Source: DATDRS01 sp035291605 (GTDB lineage: Bacteria > Chloroflexota > Anaerolineae > Anaerolineales > UBA6663). From it: 14,824 nt of DNA. This document shows, one piece after another, positions 7,170 through 14,263 of this stretch. A program made the position numbers and the translations under genes. Position 1 is the stretch's first letter. Each line of letters begins with the position of its first letter. The notes beneath the pieces are model-generated. The model saw only the letters and a list, made by a program, of their open reading frames with translations. It did not search any database and had not been told where the DNA came from. The stretch covers positions 1 through 14,824 of the forward strand of contig DATDRS010000188.1 in the NCBI GenBank assembly GCA_035291605.1, read 5' to 3'.

Positions 7170-8141
7170 ATGGACACAGACCTCATCCTCCTCACCTGGC
7201 CCGACTACATCAACCCGCGCACGCTTGAACAGTTTGAGGCAGAACTTGGCGCTAGAGTGAAAGTGGAGGTGGTGCCTAGCGCAGTCGAAATGATGGAGCG
7301 GATGCGGATGCCCGATGCGCCGCCCGACGTGCTCTGTCCACCCGACTACGCCGTGCGCGCGTTGAATGCTGAAGGCCGCCTGTGGGCCCTCGACCATTCC
7401 CGCATCCCTAATCTCCAACATCTGGAGCCGCGCTTCCGGCATGGCCGCGCGCACGACCCGGACAGCCGCGTGAGCGTCGTCAAGGACTGGGGCACGACCG
7501 GTTTCATGTATCGTACGGACGTGGTGAAAGAGTCGCCGCAAGCGTGGGCAGACTTCTGGCGCCTCGCCGAAAGGCAGTCGGGGAAGGTGACGGTGCTCGA
7601 CTCGCCCGGCGAGGTCATCGGCGCGGCGCTCAAGCTGCGGGGGCATTCTTACAACGCGACCGACGCCGAAGCCCTGGAACAGGCCCGGCGCGATTTGCTC
7701 AAGCTCAAACCGCACCTGCGCGCCTTCGAGACAAACTACCGGCCGCTCCTCGCCTCGGGCGAGGCCTGCCTCGCGCTCGGCTGGAACGGCGACGCCGCCG
7801 CGCTCAATGCGGAAGGCGTGCCGGTGCAGTACGTCGTGCCATCTGAAGGCTCGCAATTCTGGGAAGACGATTGGGCCATCGCCGCATCTGCGCCTCACCC
7901 CGAGACCGCGCACGCCTTCCTCAACTTCGTCCTGCGCCCCGAGGTCGCCGCGCAGGAAGCGCGCTACACCCGCTACGCCACCGGCAACCGGGCTGCGCTC
8001 GCCCTGCTCGACGAGGCCCTCCGCCACGACCCGTCCCTCTACCCGCCCCCCGAAGTGATCCAAAAACTGGAGCCGGGCATGCCGCTCGACCCCGAGGGCA
8101 GCGCCCGGCGCGAGGCGGTGTGGAAGGAAGTCCGAGGCTAA
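7170..8141 (+). CDS. Second PotD-like substrate-binding protein lacking a signal peptide
   Basis: This 323-residue protein has the periplasmic-binding-protein fold of the polyamine type. It opens directly with the first beta strand (DLILLTWPDYINPRTLEQFE) and carries the hinge-region motif DWGTTGFMYRTDVV at about 107-120. A late segment, WAIAASAPHPETAHAFLNFVL, matches the family pattern of the C-terminal helix. There is no hydrophobic leader. Only 54 bases separate it from the permease stop, and those codons read as a basic, non-hydrophobic stretch without a usable start. It should therefore stay in the cytoplasm unless exported in some other way. It could be an intracellular ligand sensor, a relic that lost its leader, or a protein whose 5' end was rearranged. 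The frame is long, intact and family-like, arguing against recent decay. Confidence 0.8.
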   Translation: MDTDLILLTWPDYINPRTLEQFEAELGARVKVEVVPSAVEMMERMRMPDAPPDVLCPPDYAVRALNAEGRLWALDHSRIPNLQHLEPRFRHGRAHDPDSRVSVVKDWGTTGFMYRTDVVKESPQAWADFWRLAERQSGKVTVLDSPGEVIGAALKLRGHSYNATDAEALEQARRDLLKLKPHLRAFETNYRPLLASGEACLALGWNGDAAALNAEGVPVQYVVPSEGSQFWEDDWAIAASAPHPETAHAFLNFVLRPEVAAQEARYTRYATGNRAALALLDEALRHDPSLYPPPEVIQKLEPGMPLDPEGSARREAVWKEVRG

Positions 8142-8189
8142 CACACGGTCTCATTGTCGCCTTTCAGCATAATCCACGCATTGGTGGGA

Positions 8190-8237
8190 GCATCCTGAGC
8201 GAAGCGGCGGAACTGCTCGCCGCTTCGCTCAGGATGC
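8190..8237. repeat. Perfect 20-bp hairpin, CCTGAGCGAAGCG repeat family
   Basis: Arms 8190-8209 and 8218-8237 are exact reverse complements around the 8-base loop GAACTGCT. The core CCTGAGCGAAGCG is shared, with one change, with the left arm of the imperfect element at 3982-4053. No T-run follows, so it is better described as a dispersed repeat or an RNA-stabilising stem than as a standard terminator, although it sits just after the last ABC gene. Confidence 0.85.
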
Positions 8238-8474
8238 GGTCAGCCTATACGCCCCCTTCAACTACGGCCCGCACCCCTTTGGCTTGGCTCAGGGGCGTAG
8301 GCCTCTGCTCAGGGTGCTGGGCGATTTATGAATTAATCCGCTCATTTGCGGAATGACCCCGTTGGTCTTTTTCCTGAGGAACCTTTCCCCACTCCCCCAC
8401 GTCTTACCCATACCGGCCTGAACTGTGCTCGTCTTCACTGCTTCTCATCTCATCATCCGTTCCATCCCTTGACC

Positions 8475-8481
8475 AAAGGAG
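8475..8481 (+). promoter_or_regulatory. Ribosome binding site of the macroglobulin gene
   Basis: AAAGGAG ends six bases before the ATG at 8488. This supports that start, which is followed directly by a basic and then hydrophobic signal-anchor sequence. Confidence 0.8.
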
Positions 8482-8487
8482 CCTCCC

Positions 8488-11400
8488 ATGTCCCGCCGCA
8501 CCCTGCTCCGCCTCAGCCCGCTCGTCCTTCTCGCCGCCCTCGCCGGCGGCCTGTGGGCGCTGACCGCCTACTACGCCGACCTGCCCCAGCGCATCAGCCA
8601 GCACGAAACGATTGTGCTGGGACAAAGCCGCTTTGTCCCCGGCAGCCAGGCCGCGCTGCGCGTCGTCGTGCGGGACAGCAAAGACGCCTCCCCCCTCCCC
8701 GACGCGCAGATCGAACTGTCCCTGCAGCCCGCGGGCGGCGGTGCGGCCCAGACCCTCTTCACGGGCGTCACCGACCGCCAGGGAACCGCCGACATCGCCT
8801 TCACCGTCCCCGAGGGTCTCGCCCCCCAGCAAACGCTCATCGTCAAGACCAAATCCCGGCTGGGGTCTGACCACGTGGAGCGCGCCGTCACCATCGCCCG
8901 CGACTACCGCGTCCTGCTCACGACCGACAAGCCGCTCTACCAGCCGGGGCAGGTGATCCACCTCCGCGCCCTCGCCCTCAGCGCGTTTGATTTGAAGCCG
9001 GCCGCCGGGCAAGACCTCGACATTATCATCGCCGACGGCAAGGGCAACAAAGTCTTCCGCAAAACGCTTGAGACCTCCGACTACGGGGTGGCGGCGACCG
9101 ACTTTCAACTCGCCACGCAAGTCAACACCGGCCCCTACAAAATTACGGCCGCGCTCGGCAACACTTCGTCTGAAAAGACCGTCACCGTCGAGCACTACGT
9201 CCTCCCCAAGTTCGCGGTTGACCTGACCACCGAGCGCCCGTACTACCTCCCCGGTGAGCACGTGCGCGGCGCGCTCCAGGCCGATTACTTCTTCGGCAAG
9301 CCGGTGGCTGGCGGGGAAGTGCTCGTCGAGGGCTACACCTTTGACGTGCAGCGGACCGTCGTCTTCAGCCTGCAGGGGACGACCGACCCCGAGGGCCATT
9401 TCACCTTTGAGTTCGATCTGCCCGCGTACATCGCCGGGACCGACCTCGAGGGCGGCGCGGGGCGCTTCTATCTCCAGGCCAGCGTCGCCGACCTCGCCAA
9501 GCACACCGAAATCTCCAACCTTTCCCTGCCCGTTTCCCAAAACGCCCTTGTGATTGAGGCCATCCCCGAGGGCGGTCAGTTCCGTCAGGGCGTCGAGAAC
9601 ATCCTCTACGTCCTCACGAGTTATCCGGATGGGACGCCTGCCGAGACCAGCCTCACGCTGACTTTCTCCGATGGCAATGGCAGCCAGCGCCCCCTCGCTG
9701 CACAGGCCGGCCCCTACGGCCTCGCCGAAGTCCGCCTCACGCCGAACTCGCCGTATCAGCCATTCCGCATTGACGCCCGCGACTCGCGCGGCAACTTCGC
9801 CTCTCGCGATTTCTATTTTGAGGGCGAGTGGTTCGACGAGACGGTTTTGCTTCGCCCCGACCGGCCCGCCTACCGCGTGGGCGACACAATGCGCCTGACC
9901 CTCCTCACCTCGCAGCCGCAGGGCACGGTCTATCTCGACCTCGTGCGCGAGGGGCAGACCGTGAGCACCCGCGCCGTCTCCATCACCGATGGCCGCGCCG
10001 AGGTCGCCGTGGACCTGACGCCCGACCTCTACGGGACGCTCGAGCTGCACGCCTACAAGATCCTCACCTGGGGCGGGATCACGCGCGACACGCGGCTCGT
10101 CGTCGTGGACGCGGCCTCCGACCTCAGCCTCGGGCTGGCGCTCGACCGCGAGGTTTATCGCCCCGGCGAGGCGGCAGGGCTGGACATTCAGGTGAACGGC
10201 AGCGACGGCCAGAGCGCACCGTCGGCCATCGGGCTGGCGATTGTGGACGAGTCCGTCTTCGCCCTCGCCGAGCAAGACCCCGGCTTCGCCAAGCTCTACT
10301 TCCTGCTCGAAGGGGAATTACTGCAACCGAAGTATGACCTGCACGGCTTCAGCATCCCACAACTTCTTACCGAGGAACCCACGAGCGACCCGATCCTGCG
10401 CGGCGCGCAGGAGGGCGCGGCCCGCGCCTCGCTCGCCGAGGCCGCCCCGCGCGCCGCGACGTTCAGCCTGCAGGCCAACTCGCATCAGGACGCCATTCAG
10501 CGCGCCTACGATATACAGCGAGATTACTTCGCCAAACTCAGCACGGGATTGTACGGGTTGACGCTTCTCATCCCACTCGCCGTGATGGGGCTGAGCGCGT
10601 TCGCGGCCTGGCGTGAGCGGAACCTGATGCGCAGCCTGGCGCTGGTCATCGGCGTCGCCGCGATCCTGGCGCTGGTCTTCTTCCTCTGGCCGCTCGGCCC
10701 GGACTACGGGTGGATACAAACGCCCCTCGACCGCTTTGGCATGGTGATGAATTGGTTGGGCTGGCAGAGCGGGAATCTGATCCTCGGCCTCGCGGTGCTG
10801 GGGCTGGCCGGGTACATCGCCCTCGCCGTCGTCGCGTGGCGGCGCAAGGACCGCGCGCTTGGCTGGACACTGGGCCTGTTCCCACTCTTCGTCGGCGTGG
10901 TCTGGTTTTTGATCTTCGCGGCCTCACGCACGAGCGTCTCTCCGGGCGACCGCGTCATCCTGTGGGGGTTGATCGCCTTCGCGCTCGTGCCGCTGGCCTT
11001 TCTCCTCCGCGCGGCGAGCTTCGGGTGGGCGGGGCGGATCGCGCCCGCCCTCGCCGCCCTGCTCGTGGCGATGTTGGCCCTGTTTGGAACCTTGCCCATG
11101 CTGCTGATAGGCGGCGCTGCAGCCCCCGCATCGAGAGACAATTTCCAGGCCCTCGGAGGCGCCAGAGGCGGGGCGCTGGGCGATGTTGCAATGCTGGCGG
11201 CGCCCATGGCGACCGTTGTAGTAGAAGAACAAGTCGCCACCGTCGAAACCGACACAGCCGCCCCAGGGACCAGCGAACCGCCGCGCCTGCGCCAATACTT
11301 CCCTGAAACAATGCTCTGGCTGCCCGACGCCGTCACCGACGAGAATGGTCACCTCCGCGTAGACATCCCCGTCGCAGACAGCATTACCACCTGGCGGATG

Positions 11401-13458
11401 ACGGCCCTGGCCTCCACGCAGGACGGGCGGCTGGGGAGCGCGACCGGCGGCCTGCGCGTCTTTCAGGATTTCTTCATTGACCTCGACCTCCCGCTCGCGC
11501 TCACCGTCGGGGACGAGGTCGCGGTCCCGGTCGGCGTGTTCAACTACCTCGCCGAGCCGCAGACCGTCCGCCTGGAGCTGGAGCCGGCGAATTGGTTCGA
11601 GTTGCTCGACGAGTCGTCCAAAGAAATCCCCATCGCCGCGAACGACATCACCGTGGCCTACTTCCGCATCCGCGCGAAGGACTTCGGCGTCCACCCGTTC
11701 AAGGTCACTGCGTGGGGCAGCGCCATGTCCGACGCGATCCAGAAAGACGTGCGCGTGTACCCGAACGGCAAGCAGATCTTCTTCACGCAATCCGACCGCC
11801 TGACCCCTGGCGCGCCGGTTCGCCAGACGGTGGACATCCCGCCGGACGCCATCGCCGGGACGCAGACGCTCAGCGTCAAAATCTACCCGGGGATCCTCAG
11901 CCAGGTGGTCGAGGGGCTGGACAGCATCCTGCGCATGCCCTACGGCTGCTTTGAGCAAACGTCGTCCACGACGTACCCCAACATACTCGTGATGGACTAC
12001 CTGAAATCCACGAACCAGGCCTCGCCGGAGACGCAGTTCAAGGCCGAGGAATACATCAACCTCGGCTATCAACGCCTGACCACGTTTGAGGTCGGCGGCG
12101 CAGGCGGCTTCTCGCTCTTCGGCGACCCGCCGCCCGACCGGATGCTCACCGCCTACGGCTTGCAAGAGTTCAGCGACATGAGCCGCGTCCACGACGTTGA
12201 TCCCGCGCTCGTCCAGCGCGCCGCCGAGTGGCTGCTCTCGCAACAGCAGAGCGACGGCTCGTGGGAGAACGACCGCGGGCTGGTGCACGAAGATACGTGG
12301 AGCAAGCTGGAGAACGACCGCCTGCCCGTCACGGCCTACGTCGTGTGGAGCCTGGTGGACGCCGGGTTCGGCGACGACGAACGCACGCAGAAGGGCCTGC
12401 AATACGTGCGCGAGCATCAGGGCCAGGCCAAAGACCCGTACGTCGTCGCGCTCGTCGCGAACGCGCTCGTCGCAGATGACGTGCGTCGGGGCGGAGGGTT
12501 GTCTGCCCCGACCGAGGAGGTGTTGAAACGCCTCGCGGGGATGGCCGTGCAGCAGGGGAACGGCATCGTCTGGCCGAGCGGCGTCGCCACGTTCATGGGG
12601 AGCGAGGGGCAGACCGGGAGCATTGAGACGACCGCCCTGGCCGCGCTCGCGTTCCTGCGCGCCGACCGCTACCCCGAACTCGCTAACGGCGCGCTCACCG
12701 CGCTCGTCCAGCAAAAGGACAGCTTCGGCACGTGGTACAGCACGCAGGCGACCGTGCTCGCGCTGAAAGCGCTCATCCAGAGCGTGCGCGCCGGGGCCGA
12801 GAATGTGAACGCGGCCGTGACCGTCACCCTGAATAGCGGGCAGGTGCGCACCGTGCAGGTCACGCCGGAGAATTTCGACGTGGTGCAGCTCCTGGCGTTC
12901 GACGACCTGCGCCCGGGCGCACAGAACGTCGTCGAGATCGCCGTCGAGGGCGAGGGCAATCTGATGTATCAGGTTGCGGGAAGTTACTACCTGCCGTGGG
13001 ACAAGTTGTCGCTCTACCCCGACACTATGGAGGGCAATGAACTGGTGACGATTGACGTCGCCTACGACCGCACCGAGCTGGCGGTGGACGACACGGTGAC
13101 GGTGAATGTGGCCGTGAGCCTGAACGAACAGGACGGCCGCACGGAGTGGGCGTTGATTGACCTCGGCGTGCCCCCCGGCTTTGCCGTGCAGACCGACGAC
13201 CTCGACGCGCTGGTCACGCGCTACCAGGACGTGCCGGAAGATTACGCCCTGCCCACGATAGAGCGTTACGAGCTCACCGGCCGCCAGATCCTCATCTACA
13301 TCGGCGACCTGAGCTACGGCAACCCGCTCACTTTCAGTTACCGCCTGCGCGCGAAGTTTCCGCTCGTCGCGCAGACTCCGGCGAGCACGGCCTACGACTA
13401 CTACAACCCCGACGTGTCCGGCGAGACCGGGCCGCAGTGGCTGGTGGTGAGGCCGTAA
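8488..13458 (+). CDS. Alpha-2-macroglobulin family thioester protein with six inserted membrane helices
   Basis: This 1656-residue protein begins with a signal or anchor helix (about 9-28). Macroglobulin (MG) domains follow: TDKPLYQPGQ at 146-155 (MG2) and VEHYVLPKF at about 235-243 (MG3), with further MG-like repeats to about 600. VDESVF at 586-591 marks the MG6 start. Six hydrophobic helices lie near 688-708, 717-736, 763-785, 791-812, 822-845 and 852-876. After a flexible Ala/Gly-rich linker come YFPETMLW (MG7, from about 938), DSITTW ending at Trp969, and the thioester motif MPYGCFEQ with Cys1154 and Gln1157. A helical thioester domain and a receptor-binding-like MG8 domain (about 1515-1650) complete it. 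The family traps proteases and tethers targets covalently. An even helix count would put both halves outside the membrane. No pbpC gene, the usual partner in proteobacteria, is nearby. Confidence 0.93.
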   Translation: MSRRTLLRLSPLVLLAALAGGLWALTAYYADLPQRISQHETIVLGQSRFVPGSQAALRVVVRDSKDASPLPDAQIELSLQPAGGGAAQTLFTGVTDRQGTADIAFTVPEGLAPQQTLIVKTKSRLGSDHVERAVTIARDYRVLLTTDKPLYQPGQVIHLRALALSAFDLKPAAGQDLDIIIADGKGNKVFRKTLETSDYGVAATDFQLATQVNTGPYKITAALGNTSSEKTVTVEHYVLPKFAVDLTTERPYYLPGEHVRGALQADYFFGKPVAGGEVLVEGYTFDVQRTVVFSLQGTTDPEGHFTFEFDLPAYIAGTDLEGGAGRFYLQASVADLAKHTEISNLSLPVSQNALVIEAIPEGGQFRQGVENILYVLTSYPDGTPAETSLTLTFSDGNGSQRPLAAQAGPYGLAEVRLTPNSPYQPFRIDARDSRGNFASRDFYFEGEWFDETVLLRPDRPAYRVGDTMRLTLLTSQPQGTVYLDLVREGQTVSTRAVSITDGRAEVAVDLTPDLYGTLELHAYKILTWGGITRDTRLVVVDAASDLSLGLALDREVYRPGEAAGLDIQVNGSDGQSAPSAIGLAIVDESVFALAEQDPGFAKLYFLLEGELLQPKYDLHGFSIPQLLTEEPTSDPILRGAQEGAARASLAEAAPRAATFSLQANSHQDAIQRAYDIQRDYFAKLSTGLYGLTLLIPLAVMGLSAFAAWRERNLMRSLALVIGVAAILALVFFLWPLGPDYGWIQTPLDRFGMVMNWLGWQSGNLILGLAVLGLAGYIALAVVAWRRKDRALGWTLGLFPLFVGVVWFLIFAASRTSVSPGDRVILWGLIAFALVPLAFLLRAASFGWAGRIAPALAALLVAMLALFGTLPMLLIGGAAAPASRDNFQALGGARGGALGDVAMLAAPMATVVVEEQVATVETDTAAPGTSEPPRLRQYFPETMLWLPDAVTDENGHLRVDIPVADSITTWRMTALASTQDGRLGSATGGLRVFQDFFIDLDLPLALTVGDEVAVPVGVFNYLAEPQTVRLELEPANWFELLDESSKEIPIAANDITVAYFRIRAKDFGVHPFKVTAWGSAMSDAIQKDVRVYPNGKQIFFTQSDRLTPGAPVRQTVDIPPDAIAGTQTLSVKIYPGILSQVVEGLDSILRMPYGCFEQTSSTTYPNILVMDYLKSTNQASPETQFKAEEYINLGYQRLTTFEVGGAGGFSLFGDPPPDRMLTAYGLQEFSDMSRVHDVDPALVQRAAEWLLSQQQSDGSWENDRGLVHEDTWSKLENDRLPVTAYVVWSLVDAGFGDDERTQKGLQYVREHQGQAKDPYVVALVANALVADDVRRGGGLSAPTEEVLKRLAGMAVQQGNGIVWPSGVATFMGSEGQTGSIETTALAALAFLRADRYPELANGALTALVQQKDSFGTWYSTQATVLALKALIQSVRAGAENVNAAVTVTLNSGQVRTVQVTPENFDVVQLLAFDDLRPGAQNVVEIAVEGEGNLMYQVAGSYYLPWDKLSLYPDTMEGNELVTIDVAYDRTELAVDDTVTVNVAVSLNEQDGRTEWALIDLGVPPGFAVQTDDLDALVTRYQDVPEDYALPTIERYELTGRQILIYIGDLSYGNPLTFSYRLRAKFPLVAQTPASTAYDYYNPDVSGETGPQWLVVRP

Positions 13459-13463
13459 GCGAA

Positions 13464-13510
13464 ATACGGAATACGCCATACGCACTACGTGCGTATGGCG
13501 TATTCCGTAT
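13464..13510. terminator. Perfect 22-bp palindrome between converging genes (probable bidirectional terminator or repeat)
   Basis: Arms 13464-13485 and 13489-13510 are exact reverse complements with the 3-base loop TAC. The element occupies almost the whole gap between the macroglobulin stop (13456-13458) and the stop of the minus-strand lipoprotein gene, whose TGA occupies 13512-13510 and so shares the last palindrome base. No long T-run flanks it on either strand. Termination is inferred from position and stability. Its internally repetitive text (ATACG, TACGC) also fits a dispersed palindromic repeat. Confidence 0.75.
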
Positions 13511-14262
13511 CATTTCACCCGTTCAAACCTCTTCGCCACCACCGCCTGCCCCGCTTCGTTCTGCGCCCACGCGAGGAAGTCGCGCGCCGGGCCGATCGGC
13601 TCGCCCGGCGCAACCGCCACGATCAGCGCGCGCCAGTTCGCATCCATCTCGATCCGCTTCACCGAGCCGTTCAACTCCGGCGCGGGCAGATAGCCAATCG
13701 CGTTCGGGTTCTGGCTCACAGCCTCGCGCATCGCCTCCCACGTCGGCGCAACCAGCGCGCTGAGCGTCGAGGACGCGCCGGATAGCGCGCTCAGCGAAAA
13801 AGCCCGCTCTGCGTCCGACTGCTCTTCGCGCCCCACCACTTGTATCTCTCCGGTCGCGCCGCCGACCTGACCCCAATCGTTGATCCGGCCCGCATAGATC
13901 GCCTGCGCCTGCGCCGTGCTCAGCCGGGTCACCGGGTTGGCCGGGTTTACGACGATGGCAAAAGTGAGGTAGCCGATGGGCGTGGCGAACCCACCGGGAT
14001 CGCGCGTGACCACCAGGCCGAGGTCGGCCCGGCCTGCGACCAAATCTGCGTTCAATGTCGAAAGCGGAGCCACAGCCGGGAGCAGGGCGACCTCCGGGCG
14101 CGCCTCCCCATAGGCCGCAGCCAGATCAAAAAGCAAAGGCGAAGTGAGGTCGGTGGCGGCGACGCGCAGCGCAATGGGCGTAGGCGAGGGAGTTGGAGCA
14201 CACGCGGCCAGTGAAAGGGCAAACGACCACACGACCGCACGACCAAATGACAAACGGCGCAT
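13510..14262 (-). CDS. PstS-like substrate-binding lipoprotein (PBP superfamily)
   Basis: This is a 250-residue protein with a lipoprotein signal: MRRLSFGR, a hydrophobic stretch, then the lipobox SLAA|C with Cys21 and a Pro/Thr/Ser spacer. The body resembles the phosphate-binding PstS group: DLTSPLLFDLAAAYGE near the start and the diagnostic LSTAQAQAIYAGRINDWGQVGG motif in the middle. It is somewhat shorter than typical PstS, and phosphate-contact residues cannot be verified by eye, so the ligand is uncertain. I chose the ATG at 14262 because it places the hydrophobic signal right after a short basic tip; an upstream in-frame start at 14328 would add 22 residues inside uppP. It begins one base after the uppP stop (TGACATG), implying coupled translation. 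No pst permease or ATPase is nearby. Confidence 0.82.
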   Translation of the reverse strand: MRRLSFGRAVVWSFALSLAACAPTPSPTPIALRVAATDLTSPLLFDLAAAYGEARPEVALLPAVAPLSTLNADLVAGRADLGLVVTRDPGGFATPIGYLTFAIVVNPANPVTRLSTAQAQAIYAGRINDWGQVGGATGEIQVVGREEQSDAERAFSLSALSGASSTLSALVAPTWEAMREAVSQNPNAIGYLPAPELNGSVKRIEMDANWRALIVAVAPGEPIGPARDFLAWAQNEAGQAVVAKRFERVK

Positions 14263-14263
14263 G

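Larger units (their letters stand above)
8142..8487. other. 346-base intergenic region before the macroglobulin gene
   Basis: I see no gene in this stretch. It contains the perfect hairpin at 8190-8237. Two GCTCAGGG copies occur around 8286-8293 and 8307-8314, and a small CCGC/GCGG hairpin at 8338-8351. GACC/GGTC followed by five T (8355-8372) is at best a very weak terminator. The AT-rich patch near 8324-8337 may hold a promoter -10 element, but no convincing -35 partner is visible. Confidence 0.5.

Noticed and set aside
7170..8141. Leaderless binding protein as a pseudogene
   Set aside because: The frame is intact over 323 codons with conserved family segments to the end, so decay is not supported.
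8355..8372. GACC-loop-GGTC followed by five T as a terminator
   Set aside because: Four base pairs are too weak; it may be chance.
8404..10275. 623-codon open frame on the minus strand opposite the macroglobulin gene
   Set aside because: It is a shadow of GC-rich codon use in the real gene: low-complexity Gly/Glu/Arg/Val text, no recognisable motif or start signal.
10924..13485. 853-codon open frame on the minus strand opposite the thioester half
   Set aside because: Same cause. The plus-strand frame carries clear A2M motifs, and the antisense product is His/Arg/Val-rich without fold signatures.
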